Assembly (NCBI RefSeq): GCF_013409865.1
Contig: NZ_JACCBM010000001.1
Coordinates: 1,612,001-1,676,000 of the forward strand
Direction of reading: 5' to 3'
DNA from: Herbiconiux flava
Lineage (GTDB): Bacteria > Actinomycetota > Actinomycetes > Actinomycetales > Microbacteriaceae
DNA: 64,000 nt
Shown: positions 16,742 through 26,605 of the stretch, piece after piece
Layout of the letters: every line of letters begins with the position of its first letter
How positions within the stretch are numbered: position 1 is the stretch's first letter
The notes under the pieces: model-generated
What the model was told of the DNA's origin: nothing
Database searches by the model: none
What the model saw: only the letters and a program-made list of their open reading frames with translations
Translations under genes and position numbers: made by a program

Positions 16742-18918
16742 CGCGTGGTGCCCGGGCGCTTGCGGCGGCTGACGATGTGCATGAGCTCGTCCTGGAGGTC
16801 GATCAGCGGGGCGCCCTCCCCGTCGAACTCGGAGCGGGTCCAGTCGCCGTCGGCGTCGAGCTCCCAGGAGGAGGTGCTGTCGCTCATCGCCATCTCGAAC
16901 AGGGTGTCGATCTCCTTGAGGTGACCCGGGTCGACCAGGCGCACCAGCGCCTCGACGCGGCGGTCGAGGTTGCGGTGCATCATGTCGGCGCTGCCGATGT
17001 AGACCTGCGGGTCGCCGTCGTTGACGAACGAGAAGATGCGCGAGTGCTCGAGGTAGCGGCCCAGGATGGAGCGCACGCGGATGGTCTCGCTGAGCCCCTC
17101 CTGCCCGGGCTTCAGGGCGCAGATGCCGCGCACCCAGAGGTCGATCGGCACGCCCGCCTGGCTGGCCCGGTAGAGCCCGTCGATGATGGCCTCGTCGACA
17201 ATCGAGTTCAGCTTGATCCGGATGCCGGAGGGCAGCCCCTTCCGCGCGTTCTCGGCCTCGACCGCGATGCGCTTGAGCAGGCCCTTGCGGAGGTGCAGGG
17301 GCGCCACGAGCAGGCGCTTGAACTTCTTCTCGATGGCGTAGCCGGAGAGCTCGTTGAACAGCCGGGTGAGGTCTTTGCCCACCTGGTCGTCGGCGGTGAG
17401 GAGGCCGAGGTCTTCGTAGATGCGCGAGGTCTTCGGGTTGTAGTTGCCCGTGCCGATGTGGCTGTAGCTCTTCAGCCGGCCCTTCTCCTGCCGGATCACG
17501 AGCGCGAGCTTGCAGTGGGTCTTGAGGCCCACCAGTCCGTAGACGACGTGCACGCCGGCCTTCTCGAGCTTGCGCGCCCAGGAGATGTTGGCCTGCTCGT
17601 CGAAGCGGGCCTTGATCTCGACCAGCGCGAGCACCTGCTTGCCGGCCTCGGCCGCGTCGATCAGCGCCTCGACGATGGGGGAGTCGCCGCTCGTGCGGTA
17701 GAGGGTCTGCTTGATGGCGAGCACGTTCGGGTCGGCCGCGGCCTGCTCGAGGAAGGCCTGCACGCTGGTCGCGAACGACTCGTAGGGGTGGTGCAGCAGG
17801 ATGTCGCCGCGCGAGATCGCCTTGAAGATGTCGGGCTTCGCGTTCGGCTCGGGCGGCAGCAGCGCGGCGGCCGTGGTCGGCACGTGCTTGGGGTACTTCA
17901 GGTCGGGCCGCGGGATGCGCGTCAGGTCGAACAGGCCGCCGAGATCCAGCGGCGACGGCAGCCGGTAGACCTCCTGCTCGGTGATGTCGAGCTCGCGCAC
18001 GATCAGCTCGAGGGTCACCGCGTCCATGTCGTCGCTGACCTCGAGGCGGATGGGCGGGCCGAAGCGGCGTCGCAGCAGCTCCTTCTCGAGTGCCTGCAGC
18101 AGGTTCTCGGTCTCGTCCTCCTCGACCTCGACGTCCTCGTTGCGGGTGACGCGGAAGACGTGGTGCTCGACGATCTCCATGCCGGGGAACAGGTCGCCCA
18201 GGTGGTTGGAGATCAGGTCTTCGAGGGTGATGAAGCGCACCTCGTCGGAGGTCTCGCGGTGATCGACCCGGATGAAGCGGCTGAGCACCTGCGGCACCTT
18301 CAGGCGCGCGAACTCCTCCTTGCCGGTCTTGGCGTTGCGAACGCGCACCGAGAGGTTGAGCGAGAGGCCGGAGATGTAGGGGAACGGATGCGCGGGGTCG
18401 ACGGCGAGCGGCATCAGCACCGGGAAGATCTGGTTCGAGAAGATGTCGCGCAGGTTCACGCGGTCGGCCTCGTCGAGCTCGTCATAGGTGGCGATGCGGA
18501 TGCCCGCCTCCGCCAGTGCCGGACGCACGAGGTCCTGGTAGGCCGCCGCGTGCCGGGCCTGGAGCTCGTGGGCCTTGACCGAGATGTCCTGCAGCACGTC
18601 GGTGGGACGGCGGCCGACGTTCGTGGGCACCGCGAGGTCGGTGAGGATGCGGCGCTTCAGGCCTGCGACCCGCACCATGAAGAACTCGTCGAGGTTCGAG
18701 GCGAAGATGGCGAGGAAGTTGGCGCGTTCGAGCACCGGCACCGTCGGGTCCTCCGCGAGCTCGAGTACGCGCGTGTTGAAGGCGAGCCAGCTCAGCTCGC
18801 GGTCGAGGTAGCGGCCCTCGGGCAGCGGCTCGCCGGGGGTCTGCGGAGCGGCCTCGTCGTAGTCGTCGTCGAAGTCGGTCACGACGCCGGCGTCGAGCGA
18901 GATGATGTCGTCGTCCAT
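16738..18918 (-). CDS. ppk: polyphosphate kinase 1
   Basis: 726 residues, the usual size of PPK1, which reversibly makes polyphosphate from ATP. It starts with the N-domain motif '[18 protein letters not shown]', has the head domain '[14 protein letters not shown]', and two phospholipase-D-like catalytic domains with '[15 protein letters not shown]', 'KTHCKLALV', the autophosphorylated His in '[13 protein letters not shown]', and '[17 protein letters not shown]'. The Nudix-phosphatase gene follows with a 4-base overlap, then the PHO-box-controlled pst operon. This links phosphate uptake with polyphosphate storage. Confidence 0.97.
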   Translation of the reverse strand: MDDDIISLDAGVVTDFDDDYDEAAPQTPGEPLPEGRYLDRELSWLAFNTRVLELAEDPTVPVLERANFLAIFASNLDEFFMVRVAGLKRRILTDLAVPTNVGRRPTDVLQDISVKAHELQARHAAAYQDLVRPALAEAGIRIATYDELDEADRVNLRDIFSNQIFPVLMPLAVDPAHPFPYISGLSLNLSVRVRNAKTGKEEFARLKVPQVLSRFIRVDHRETSDEVRFITLEDLISNHLGDLFPGMEIVEHHVFRVTRNEDVEVEEDETENLLQALEKELLRRRFGPPIRLEVSDDMDAVTLELIVRELDITEQEVYRLPSPLDLGGLFDLTRIPRPDLKYPKHVPTTAAALLPPEPNAKPDIFKAISRGDILLHHPYESFATSVQAFLEQAAADPNVLAIKQTLYRTSGDSPIVEALIDAAEAGKQVLALVEIKARFDEQANISWARKLEKAGVHVVYGLVGLKTHCKLALVIRQEKGRLKSYSHIGTGNYNPKTSRIYEDLGLLTADDQVGKDLTRLFNELSGYAIEKKFKRLLVAPLHLRKGLLKRIAVEAENARKGLPSGIRIKLNSIVDEAIIDGLYRASQAGVPIDLWVRGICALKPGQEGLSETIRVRSILGRYLEHSRIFSFVNDGDPQVYIGSADMMHRNLDRRVEALVRLVDPGHLKEIDTLFEMAMSDSTSSWELDADGDWTRSEFDGEGAPLIDLQDELMHIVSRRKRPGTTR

Positions 18919-18961
18919 GCAGACATCATGTCACCCACGACGTGTCCAGCGGATGAACGGG

Positions 18962-21139
18962 TCAGCCGGACGGCCTGAGGTAGGCGCGCAGCGCGGCCTC
19001 GGTGGCGGCCGAGACCGGGGCGGTTCCGCCGAGCACGACGATGCGCGTGGGGCGCAGTCGCTTCAGCTCGGCCGCGATGGCGGCGGGGATCGCGTCGCGG
19101 GTGACGAGGAGCACGGGCGCGCCCACCGCGATCGCCGCGGCGGAGCCGGACAGGGCGTCGGGGAAGGTGGCGCCCGACGCCACGTAGACGGTGGGGGTGC
19201 CGGGCGAGGGGAAGACCGCGGCCGAGAGCGAGGCGGCAACGGCGAAGCGGTCGGCGCCGCTGATGCGGGTCACGGGGGCGATTGCGGCGAGAGACGCCTT
19301 CGTGGCCTCGGAGACGGCGTTGGGGCCACCGAGCAGCACGATCAATGTCGGTGTGAGGCGGGCCAGCTCGGCACGGATGGGCTCCGGGACGCCGTCGCGG
19401 CGCACGAGCAGCACCGGCCCCCCGTCGTGGCCGGCGGCGGCCGAGCCCGCGAGGGCGTCGGGGAACGTCTCGCCCGAGGCGACGTAGACCGTGCCCGCGC
19501 CACGAGGGAAGGCGGCCTTCGACACCGCTGCCGACACCACGAAGCGGTCGGCGCCGCCGATCCGGGTGACCGGGGCGACGGCCGCCAGGGCCTGTTTCAC
19601 GGCGGCGCCCACGGAGTTCTCGCCGCCGAGCAGCACGATCTGCGCCGGCGCGAGGCGCTTCAGCTCGGCCGCCACCTCGGGCGGCAGCGCATCCCGGCGA
19701 ACCAGCAGCACCGGACCGCCGACGGCGCCGGCCGCGGCGGAGGCGGAGAGGGCGTCGGGGAAGTTCTCGCCCGAGGCCACGTAGACGGTCGGGGTGCCGC
19801 GCGGGAAGGACGCTGCCGAGATCGCCGCGGACACGACGAAGCGGTCGGCGCCGCCGATGCGCTCGACGCCGGCGGGTGTCCGGGTGCTCGGCTGCCAGGC
19901 GTTGCCCGAGATCAGGAGCATCGCCTGCAGGCGGAGCGTGTCGGAGTAGTACCCGGTGGAGGGCTGCGACTTCAGCAGCGCCCAGCCCGCGTTCACCCAG
20001 CCCTGCCGGCTCGACGAGACCGCGGCTCCGGCGGTCATCGGCGCGAGGAAGGCGAGGTCGGCGAAGTCGGCGGTCGCGGTGCCGTCGAGCGCGTAGCCCG
20101 CCCGGAGGCGCGCGGGGTCGCCGTTCGTCGCCGAGACCGCCCAGCCCGCCAGGCGGCCGGCCGCGGCGGCGGCGCGGGTGTCGCCCGCGAGCAGGGCGGA
20201 GGAGGCGAGCCGCCAGGGCGTGCGGCAGGCGTTGTAGCCGAATTCTCCGTCGTGAACCGATTCGAGGTACTTCGCGGGCGCCGGCACCGGGGTCGTCGCG
20301 GTGCCGACCGCGAAGTCGGGCAGCAGCCCGGTCTTGGGGGCGGCGGTGCGCTGCAGCGTCTCGACCAGGTCGAGGGCCGCGTCGGCGGCCTCGCCCCAGA
20401 ACGGGTCGCCGGTCGCCGCCTGGAAGGCCCGGAAGTGTCCGACCATCAGGTCGGAGGTGCGCACGCCGTCGCGCTTGGGGCTGTCGGGGCCGACCCAGTC
20501 GCCGAGCAGCGGCAGGGCGGTGTCGGGGTTCATCGCGCTGCGCTTGATCGCCGCGATCACCCGCCGGGCCTCTCCGGCGTAGTCGACGGAGCCGCTCGAG
20601 CCCCACTGCGTGTCGGCGAGCAGCAGCGCGTAGGCGATGTCGAGGTCGCCGTCGCTCGCCGAGCTGTCGTTCTCGGGCTCGTCGCTGCAGTCGTCGAGCT
20701 GGTGCCACGACATCAGCTGCGGGTCGCCCGAGCTCGGGTGGTCGAGCACGAAGCGGTACAGGCCGTCGAAGACGGTGCGCGCCTTCGCGTCGTGCCCGGC
20801 CATCAGGGCGGTGACGACCATCCCGTACCCCTGGCCCTCGGAGACCACGAGGTACGGCGTCGCGGTCGAGGCGTCGACGTAGTAGCGGCCGTCGCCGCAG
20901 CCCGCCTTCAGGTAGCGGGTCCTCCAGGCGTCGTAAGCGGCGGCGGTGGCGGCGTCTGCCGCCGCGGTGCCACCCGGTGCGTTCGCCGACCCGGGGGCAC
21001 GCGGAACGGGGTGCGAACCGAACGGGCGCGCGACCGCGGCGGCCGCGCTCGCCGCGGGTGCGGCGACCGGAGCGAGCCCGGTGACGAGCAGCAGAGCGCA
21101 GACGACGAGGCCGAGGAAAGGGATCAGCCGCCGCGCCAC
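18962..21139 (-). CDS. secreted GH8-family glycosidase fused to three CWB2 repeats
   Basis: 725 residues with a GTG start and a signal peptide (to about residue 32). Residues ~60-405 are a glycoside hydrolase family 8 domain. 'VSEGQGYGMVVTALMAG' carries the catalytic acid Glu, and 'SSASDGDLDIAYALLLAD' the catalytic Asp region; an aromatic 'GWVNAGWALL' helix follows. Residues ~430-725 are three CWB2 repeats ('ERIGGADRFVVSAAIS', 'TRIGGADRFVVSAAVS', 'TRISGADRFAVAASLS'). GH8 enzymes cut cellulose, chitosan or related beta-1,4-glucans. It starts 4 bases after the mshD stop, inside an otherwise conserved mshD-ppk block, so it looks like a lineage-specific insertion. Confidence 0.87.
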   Translation of the reverse strand: MARRLIPFLGLVVCALLLVTGLAPVAAPAASAAAAVARPFGSHPVPRAPGSANAPGGTAAADAATAAAYDAWRTRYLKAGCGDGRYYVDASTATPYLVVSEGQGYGMVVTALMAGHDAKARTVFDGLYRFVLDHPSSGDPQLMSWHQLDDCSDEPENDSSASDGDLDIAYALLLADTQWGSSGSVDYAGEARRVIAAIKRSAMNPDTALPLLGDWVGPDSPKRDGVRTSDLMVGHFRAFQAATGDPFWGEAADAALDLVETLQRTAAPKTGLLPDFAVGTATTPVPAPAKYLESVHDGEFGYNACRTPWRLASSALLAGDTRAAAAAGRLAGWAVSATNGDPARLRAGYALDGTATADFADLAFLAPMTAGAAVSSSRQGWVNAGWALLKSQPSTGYYSDTLRLQAMLLISGNAWQPSTRTPAGVERIGGADRFVVSAAISAASFPRGTPTVYVASGENFPDALSASAAAGAVGGPVLLVRRDALPPEVAAELKRLAPAQIVLLGGENSVGAAVKQALAAVAPVTRIGGADRFVVSAAVSKAAFPRGAGTVYVASGETFPDALAGSAAAGHDGGPVLLVRRDGVPEPIRAELARLTPTLIVLLGGPNAVSEATKASLAAIAPVTRISGADRFAVAASLSAAVFPSPGTPTVYVASGATFPDALSGSAAAIAVGAPVLLVTRDAIPAAIAAELKRLRPTRIVVLGGTAPVSAATEAALRAYLRPSG

Positions 21140-21143
21140 GGTG

Positions 21144-22040
21144 CTACCGCGCCGTCCGTCGCGCCGTGCGCTGCGCGTACTGCACGTCGATGGTGTGGTC
21201 GGTGAAGCCGAGGGAACGGTAGAGGGCGACGGCCCGGGTGTTGTCGGCGTCGACGTAGAGGGCGGCCTGCGTGCAGCCGCGCTCGACGAGCCGGTTCAGC
21301 CCCGCGTTCATCAGGTGCCGGCCGAGGCCCTGCCCGGCGTGCCCCTCCTCGACGCCGACCACGTAGATCTCGCCGACCCTGTCGCCCGGCTCGACCTTCA
21401 GCCAGTTGTAACCGACCAGGCGCCCGTCGCCGTCGCGCAGCAGCAGGAAGTCGTCGGGGTCGAACCAGCTCTCGGACTGCCGGAAGCGCAGGTCGTCGGC
21501 GGTGATCGAGCCCTGTTCGGCGTGGCCGGCGAAGACCCGGGCGTTCAGCTCGACCCAGTCGTCGGCGTCGCGCCCGCCGCGGTACGGCACGACCTCGAAG
21601 CCGGCAGGGATCTCGGTGCGCGGCGCCGGAGACGTGGCCGAGAGCTCGCGGCGCAGCTGCAGCAGCGTGCGCACGGCGTCGAAGCGGTGGGTCGCGGCGA
21701 GGCGGCGGCTGGCGGGGTGGTCGCCGTGCGCCCAGGCGAGCAGCGGCCCCTGCGCGTTGTTGCGCAGCACGATGTCGAGCAGCTGACGGCCGAGGCCCTC
21801 CTCGCGCCACTCGGGGTCGATCACGAACTCGAGCTCGCCCTGCCCCACGATGGCGGCGCCCACCACGGTGCCGCCGCGCTCGGCGAGCAGCAGCGAGCGC
21901 GCGCCCTTGCCGGCGTCGATCTGCGCCTGGTCGTTGAAGGGGTGCTGCCCGTCGACGAGCTCCGCCCGGGCGACGAGCCGGAGGAACGGCTCCCGCGCCT
22001 CGTCGGGGCTACTGACCGAGAGTGTGAGCGAGTCGGTCAT
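21144..22040 (-). CDS. mshD: mycothiol synthase
   Basis: MshD acetylates cysteinyl-glucosaminyl-inositol in the last step of mycothiol synthesis. The 298-residue protein contains two GNAT acetyltransferase domains. The N-terminal one has '[17 protein letters not shown]', the C-terminal active one '[21 protein letters not shown]' for acetyl-CoA and '[18 protein letters not shown]'. Its first 32 bases overlap the end of the glnR-like gene, the same order as in mycobacteria. Mycothiol marks the organism as an actinobacterium. Confidence 0.93.
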   Translation of the reverse strand: MTDSLTLSVSSPDEAREPFLRLVARAELVDGQHPFNDQAQIDAGKGARSLLLAERGGTVVGAAIVGQGELEFVIDPEWREEGLGRQLLDIVLRNNAQGPLLAWAHGDHPASRRLAATHRFDAVRTLLQLRRELSATSPAPRTEIPAGFEVVPYRGGRDADDWVELNARVFAGHAEQGSITADDLRFRQSESWFDPDDFLLLRDGDGRLVGYNWLKVEPGDRVGEIYVVGVEEGHAGQGLGRHLMNAGLNRLVERGCTQAALYVDADNTRAVALYRSLGFTDHTIDVQYAQRTARRTAR

Positions 22041-22701
22041 TGTCGTCCTCGAAGAAGTTGAACCGGTAGCCGACGTTGCGCACGGTGCCGATCAACGACT
22101 CGAGGTCGCCGAGCTTCGCGCGGAGACGCCGCACGTGCACGTCGACCGTGCGGGTGCCGCCGAAGTAGTCGTAGCCCCACACCTCGCTGAGCAGCTGCTC
22201 GCGGGTGAAGACGCGCGAGGGGTGCATGGCGAAGAAGCGCAGCAGCTCGAACTCCTTGAAGGTGAGGTCGAGCGGCCGGCCGTGCACGCGGGCCGAGTAG
22301 CTGGCCTCGTCGATGACGACGCCCGAGGCCTGGATCTTCGAGGTCGACTGATCCTGCACCTGACGGCCGATGGCGAGCCGGATGCGCGTGTCGACCTCGG
22401 CCGGACCGGCCGACTCGAGCACCACGTCGGCCGCGCCCCACTCGGCACTGACCGCGGTGAGACCGCCCTCGGTGAGGATCAGGACGACCGGCACACCGAT
22501 GCCCGTGGTGCTCAGGATCTTGCAGAGGGAACGGGCCGAGGCGAGGTCGTGCCGGGCGTCGACGAAGATGAGGTCGCTGTTCGGTGTGTTCACGAGCTGC
22601 GACGGCTCGGCAGGGATCTGACGGGTGCGGTGGCTGAGCAGGGACAGGGCGGGGAGGACCTCGCGGTCGACCGTGGAGGTCAGGATCAACAACTGCGCCA
22701 C
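22009..22701 (-). CDS. glnR: GlnR-like orphan OmpR-family response regulator
   Basis: 230 residues. The N-terminal receiver-like domain (1-115) begins '[20 protein letters not shown]' and contains '[20 protein letters not shown]' and '[20 protein letters not shown]', closely following GlnR. GlnR lacks the usual phosphorylation pocket and has no kinase partner, and none is encoded nearby. The C-terminal winged helix (130-220) contains '[35 protein letters not shown]'-type features split by a short loop. Start is GTG with GGAGG 7 bases upstream. GlnR controls nitrogen assimilation in actinobacteria; the mshD neighbour matches the mycobacterial order. Confidence 0.85.
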   Translation of the reverse strand: MAQLLILTSTVDREVLPALSLLSHRTRQIPAEPSQLVNTPNSDLIFVDARHDLASARSLCKILSTTGIGVPVVLILTEGGLTAVSAEWGAADVVLESAGPAEVDTRIRLAIGRQVQDQSTSKIQASGVVIDEASYSARVHGRPLDLTFKEFELLRFFAMHPSRVFTREQLLSEVWGYDYFGGTRTVDVHVRRLRAKLGDLESLIGTVRNVGYRFNFFEDDNDRLAHTLGQ

Positions 22702-22747
22702 GTAAGATCCTCCAGAGAATGCCTGCGCTTCATACTACTCGGGCAGA

Positions 22748-23035
22748 ATGGCGGGTATGAGTCTGCTCATGAGAAGCGTAGTGCCGGTCTGGATCCTCTC
22801 CGTGGTGGCCGTCCTCGCGGTGGGGCTGTTCGTGCCCGCCGCGAGCTTCCTGGTCTTCCTGCCCGTGGTGCTCGGGCTCGCCCTCGTGGTGACCTTCGGC
22901 ATCCAGCTGCTCGTGCCCGTGCGCAAGGGCTTCGTCGACCGCGTCTCGGCCAGCCTCGGCGGAGCGGTGGTCATCCTGGCCGTCGCGACGGCGGTGCTCG
23001 CGCCCCTCGCCTTCGCGGCGGGGGCTAAGATCTAG
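22748..23035 (+). CDS. small three-helix membrane protein
   Basis: 95 residues, almost entirely hydrophobic, with helices near 9-28, 30-52 and 70-92 and one basic loop 'PVRKGFVDRVSA'. A second ATG at 22757 (MSLLMRS) could be the true start; neither has a convincing ribosome site. I do not recognise a family. It is followed after 2 bases by an even smaller membrane gene and then nitrobindin, and the three are likely co-transcribed, divergently from glnR. Confidence 0.65.
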   Translation: MAGMSLLMRSVVPVWILSVVAVLAVGLFVPAASFLVFLPVVLGLALVVTFGIQLLVPVRKGFVDRVSASLGGAVVILAVATAVLAPLAFAAGAKI

Positions 23036-23037
23036 GC

Positions 23038-23151
23038 ATGTCCTACGTCGCGCTCGAACTCCTGTTCATCGGCCTTCTCGGGCTCGCGAGCCTCGCGATC
23101 GCCTGGACATCGGGGGTCGTCATCTACAAGCTCTTCCGCGGCCAGCGCTGA
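23038..23151 (+). CDS. 37-residue single-pass membrane microprotein
   Basis: The frame encodes 37 residues starting 'MSYVALELLFIGLLG' and ending 'VVIYKLFRGQR'. One long hydrophobic helix with a basic C-terminal tail gives N-out/C-in topology. It starts 2 bases after the previous stop and ends 16 bases before the nitrobindin gene, and its codon use matches the genome (G/C at third positions). Such tight packing on both sides argues for a real gene. Function is unknown. Confidence 0.6.
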   Translation: MSYVALELLFIGLLGLASLAIAWTSGVVIYKLFRGQR

Positions 23152-23167
23152 CCGGCGAGGCGCGACC

Positions 23168-23806
23168 GTGATCGAGATCCCGACAGGGCTCCCCGCCGAA
23201 CTGGTCCCCCTCTCCTGGCTCATCGGCGTGTGGGAGGGCACCGGCGTCATCGACTACGCCATCGACCCGCCGGCCGACGCCGAGGAGGGCACGGAGCCCA
23301 CCCGTGTCTCGCGCGAGTTCGGCCAGCGCATCAGCTTCAGCCACGACGGCCTGCCCTTCCTGAACTACAGCTCCTCGAGCTGGCTGCTGCCCGTCGGCGA
23401 CGAGACCGAGCCCACCCCGCTCACCGCCGAAACGGGTTACTGGCGCCTCAGCCGCCTGCACATCGAGGGCGACGCCGGCCCCGGCATGCTCCCCGGTGAG
23501 GGCCCGCGGCCCTTCAACACCGCCCAGTCGGTCGAGACGCTCCGCAACGCGGCCGAGGGCTTCGACATCGAGGTGGCGATCGTGCATCCCACCGGTGTCA
23601 GCGAGCTCTACCTCGGCCAGGTCAAGGGCCCGCGCATCGATCTCGCCACCGACGCGGTCGTGCGCACCCGCTCCGCCAAGGAGTACGCGGCGGCCACCCG
23701 CCTCTACGGGCTCGTCGACAACCACCTGCTCTGGGCGTGGGACATCGCGGCCCTCGGCCAAGACCTCCGCACCCACGCCTCGGCGCGGCTCGCGAAGGTC
23801 GACTGA
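23168..23806 (+). CDS. nitrobindin-like heme-binding beta-barrel protein (FABP family)
   Basis: 212 residues of the DUF1794/nitrobindin family: a 10-stranded barrel that binds ferric heme and detoxifies peroxynitrite or senses NO. The N-terminal 'LIGVWEGTG' is the GxWxGxG family motif. Further marks are 'FGQRISFSHDGLPFLNY', 'VAIVHPTGVSELYLGQVKG' and the C-terminal 'LRTHASARL', whose His is at the place of the proximal heme ligand. Start is GTG. It sits between the microprotein and ygfZ with 3-16-base gaps, so the set forms an operon. Confidence 0.85.
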   Translation: MIEIPTGLPAELVPLSWLIGVWEGTGVIDYAIDPPADAEEGTEPTRVSREFGQRISFSHDGLPFLNYSSSSWLLPVGDETEPTPLTAETGYWRLSRLHIEGDAGPGMLPGEGPRPFNTAQSVETLRNAAEGFDIEVAIVHPTGVSELYLGQVKGPRIDLATDAVVRTRSAKEYAAATRLYGLVDNHLLWAWDIAALGQDLRTHASARLAKVD

Positions 23807-23809
23807 GCA

Positions 23810-25015
23810 GTGACGCTCCGCGTCGCCTCGCCCTTCCTCAGCCTCCCCGGCGCCGTCGCCGCCACCGGTGCCGACCACGGTGTGGCCGCCCATTACGGCA
23901 ACCCGGTCTCCGAGCAGCGGATGCTCGATGCCGGCCGCTCCGGCCGCGCCACCGCCGCCCCGGCCGTCGTCGACCTCTCGAACCGGGGTGTCGTGTCGGT
24001 GACCGGCCCCGACCGCCTGTCCTGGCTCGACTCCGTCACCAGCCAGCGCCTCACCGGGCTCGCCCCGGGGGAGTCCGCCGAGACGCTGCTGCTCTCGGCG
24101 GCCGGACGCATCGAGCACGCCATCCGGGTGCTCGACGACGGCGAGACCGCTTGGCTGCTCGTCGACGCCGCCGAGACCGAGCCGCTCGAGCAGTGGCTGC
24201 AGCGCATGCGCTTCATGCTCCGGGTCGAGATCGCCGACCGCAGCGCCGAGTTCGCCACGATCGGCTGGCTGGCCGCCGGGCCGGGGGTGCTCGAGGGCGC
24301 CGCGCCGGTGCTCGTCCCCGCCCTGGCCGAGGGCGGCGGGCATCCGCTCGTCTGGGCCGACCCGTGGCCCGAGGTCGTCGCCGGGGGCGTGCAGTACGCC
24401 CAGATCGCCGAGCACCCGGGGGCCGACTGGTTCTGGCGTGAGGGGCTCGTGCCGCGCGCGGGCCTCGAGGGTCTCGCCGACGCGGTGCGCCGCCGTGACC
24501 TCTCGGCCGCCGGCGTGCTCGCCCTCGAGGCGCTGCGCATCGCCGCCTGGCGACCGCGCCTCTCGACCGAGGTCGACGACCGCAGCATCCCGCACGAACT
24601 CGACTGGATGCGGTCGGCCGTGCATCTCGCGAAGGGCTGCTACCGCGGCCAGGAGACCGTGGCGAAGGTGCACAACCTCGGCCACCCGCCGCGGCGGCTC
24701 GTGCAGCTGCAGCTCGACGGCTCCGACGCGGTGCTGCCGGCCGCCGGCGACCCGGTGCTGCGCGCCGCCGATGCCGCCCTGCCGGCCGACGAAGCACCCG
24801 AGGCCCTCGGCCACGTGACCTCGGTGGGCAACCACCACGAGTGGGGGCCCATCGCGCTCGCGGTGCTGCGCCGCCAGGCGCCCGAGGGGGAGCCCCTCGT
24901 CGTGCGCACGGAGGCCGGTGACGTCGCCGCCTCGGCCGACACGATCGTGGGGCCCGACGCCGGCGCCGCGGTCGGTCGGGTGCGGCTGCCGCGTCTCGGC
25001 GCCCGCACGCGGTAG
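23810..25015 (+). CDS. ygfZ: folate-binding YgfZ/GcvT-like protein
   Basis: 401 residues with a glycine-cleavage T-protein fold. The diagnostic 'KGCYRGQETVAK' motif, with the conserved Cys, is present at about residue 281, as are 'VVDLSNRGVVSVTGPDRLSWLDSVTSQ' features early on. YgfZ (IBA57) uses tetrahydrofolate to help assemble or repair Fe-S clusters in certain enzymes. It starts with GTG 3 bases after the nitrobindin stop and overlaps the FUSC gene by one base, so the row is translationally coupled. NO-linked nitrobindin next to an Fe-S repair protein is a sensible pairing. Confidence 0.9.
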   Translation: MTLRVASPFLSLPGAVAATGADHGVAAHYGNPVSEQRMLDAGRSGRATAAPAVVDLSNRGVVSVTGPDRLSWLDSVTSQRLTGLAPGESAETLLLSAAGRIEHAIRVLDDGETAWLLVDAAETEPLEQWLQRMRFMLRVEIADRSAEFATIGWLAAGPGVLEGAAPVLVPALAEGGGHPLVWADPWPEVVAGGVQYAQIAEHPGADWFWREGLVPRAGLEGLADAVRRRDLSAAGVLALEALRIAAWRPRLSTEVDDRSIPHELDWMRSAVHLAKGCYRGQETVAKVHNLGHPPRRLVQLQLDGSDAVLPAAGDPVLRAADAALPADEAPEALGHVTSVGNHHEWGPIALAVLRRQAPEGEPLVVRTEAGDVAASADTIVGPDAGAAVGRVRLPRLGARTR

Positions 25016-26127
25016 TGACCGCACCCGCGGCCGACGACGGCCCCCTGCCGCTGCCTGCGCGCTGGGCCGCGCTGACCCGCGCCTCAGCCGAGCGCACCGT
25101 CGCGAGCGCACCGGCCCTGCTGCAGCTCGCCGTCGCGGTGACGATCGCGTACGCGCTGGCGCACTTCGTGCTCGCCCACCCCTATCCGATCGCCGCGGTC
25201 ACCGTGACGCTGTCGAGCCTCGGGCTGGTGCTCGACGCCCGGCCGCGCCGGGTGGCCGAGACGGCGGTGGCGATGACGGTGGGCATCGCGCTGAGCGAGG
25301 TCATCCTGCTGCTGGCCGGCCAGGGGCTCTGGCAGTTCGCGGTGACGGTGCTCGTGGCACTGACCGTCACCCGCTTCCTCTCCCCGGTGCCCGGGCTGCC
25401 GATCCTCGCCGCCGTGCAGGCCTCGCTCGTCTCGCTCATGCCGGTGCCCGCCGGCGGCCCGTTCACCCGCACCGCAGACGCGGTGCTCGGCGGGCTCGTC
25501 GCGCTGGCCTGCACCGCGCTCATCCCGCGCGACCCGCGCCGGGCGGCCCGCCGCGAGGGGCTGAAGTTCTTCGCCGCCTTCACCGCCATCCTGTCCTCGC
25601 TCGTGACGGTGCTGCGCATCGGCGACCAGCACACCGCCGAGCTCGTGCTCAGCCGCGCCCGCGGCACCCAGGTGCTCATCGAGCAGTGGCGCGGCTCGCT
25701 CGACTCGGCCGTCGCCATCGCCCGCATCTCGCCGTTCCTCCGCCGGCACCGGTCCGAGCTGGCCGAGCTGCAGACGATGCAGCTGCACCTCGACCACGCC
25801 GCCCGCAACCTCCGCGTGATCAGCCGGCGGCTGAGCGTGCTCGGCGACGGGCACCCCCGGCCCGAGCTGGCTGAGCTGCTGGCGGGCATCCTGAGCGCCA
25901 CCGCCCTGCTCGGGCAGAGCATCGACCGGCCGGAGCTGCGGCCGGTGGTGAGGCAGAGCCTCGTGCTCGTCGCCATCCGGCTCGACCCGCGGGTGCTGAC
26001 GCCAGGGCAGCCGTTCGCCGAGGCGGCGCTCGTGCTGTCGATCCGGCCGCTCGTGCTCGACCTGCTGGCGGCCAGCGGCATGCCCCTCGAGGAGGCCCGG
26101 CGCACGCTGCCCGACATCACCACGTGA
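25015..26127 (+). CDS. FUSC-family membrane protein (aromatic acid exporter-like)
   Basis: 370 residues. About six helices lie between residues 35 and 165 ('LLQLAVAVTIAYALAHFV' onwards), including the FUSC/ArAE-type segment 'GLPILAAVQASLVSLMPV' and 'LGGLVALACTALIPRDPRR'. A ~200-residue cytosolic helical domain follows with 'ARISPFLRRHRSELAEL' and 'AARNLRVISRRLSVL'. Relatives export aromatic acids or fusaric acid, or are of unknown role. GTG start shares a base with the ygfZ stop. Confidence 0.8.
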   Translation: MTAPAADDGPLPLPARWAALTRASAERTVASAPALLQLAVAVTIAYALAHFVLAHPYPIAAVTVTLSSLGLVLDARPRRVAETAVAMTVGIALSEVILLLAGQGLWQFAVTVLVALTVTRFLSPVPGLPILAAVQASLVSLMPVPAGGPFTRTADAVLGGLVALACTALIPRDPRRAARREGLKFFAAFTAILSSLVTVLRIGDQHTAELVLSRARGTQVLIEQWRGSLDSAVAIARISPFLRRHRSELAELQTMQLHLDHAARNLRVISRRLSVLGDGHPRPELAELLAGILSATALLGQSIDRPELRPVVRQSLVLVAIRLDPRVLTPGQPFAEAALVLSIRPLVLDLLAASGMPLEEARRTLPDITT

Positions 26128-26154
26128 GGCCCGCGGATTCGATACCGTAGAGCC

Positions 26155-26583
26155 ATGCAGATGCGAAAGCTCGTTCCCGCCGTTCTCGTCGCCACCGCCT
26201 TCGCGTTCGTGCTCACCGGGTGCACCGAGACCGGCCCCACCCAGAACTTCTCCGGCCTCCCCGACGAGGAGGAGATCGCCACCGAGTCCGAGGGCGGCGC
26301 CGACCAGGGCCTGCAGGCCTTCTGGCTGCAGGAGGGCTCGCAGATCGCCGTCGCCATCTCGGGCAGCTCGACCTGCCCGGTGGTCGGCTCGCACATCGAG
26401 GTCGTCGAGCCCGAGGGCAAGGGCAACGTGGTCGAGATCACCACCCGCCCCATCTCCAGCGGCCCCTGCACCATGGACTTCGTGCCCCACACCTCGGTGT
26501 TCTGGACGCCCGACCTCGTCACCACCGCCGAGCCGCTCACCGTGCGCGTCGGGGACCAGGAGATCGAGCTCCCGATCAAGTAG
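26155..26583 (+). CDS. small lipoprotein of unknown function
   Basis: 142 residues. The signal peptide 'MQMRKLVPAVLVATAFAFV' leads to lipobox LTGC, so the mature protein starts at Cys 22 and is lipid-anchored on the outer face of the membrane. The mature part is acidic at first and then has a compact beta-rich domain with two cysteines ('STCPVVG' and 'GPCTMDF') likely bridged. I recognise it only as a Microbacteriaceae lipoprotein type. Its ATG is 27 bases after the FUSC stop. Confidence 0.8.
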   Translation: MQMRKLVPAVLVATAFAFVLTGCTETGPTQNFSGLPDEEEIATESEGGADQGLQAFWLQEGSQIAVAISGSSTCPVVGSHIEVVEPEGKGNVVEITTRPISSGPCTMDFVPHTSVFWTPDLVTTAEPLTVRVGDQEIELPIK

Positions 26584-26605
26584 CGGGCTCCCGATCGAGT
26601 AGGGG

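Noticed and set aside
16777..18978. A 733-codon open frame antisense to ppk
   Set aside because: It mirrors the third-position bias of ppk, has no ribosome site or domain, and is incompatible with the clear polyphosphate kinase.
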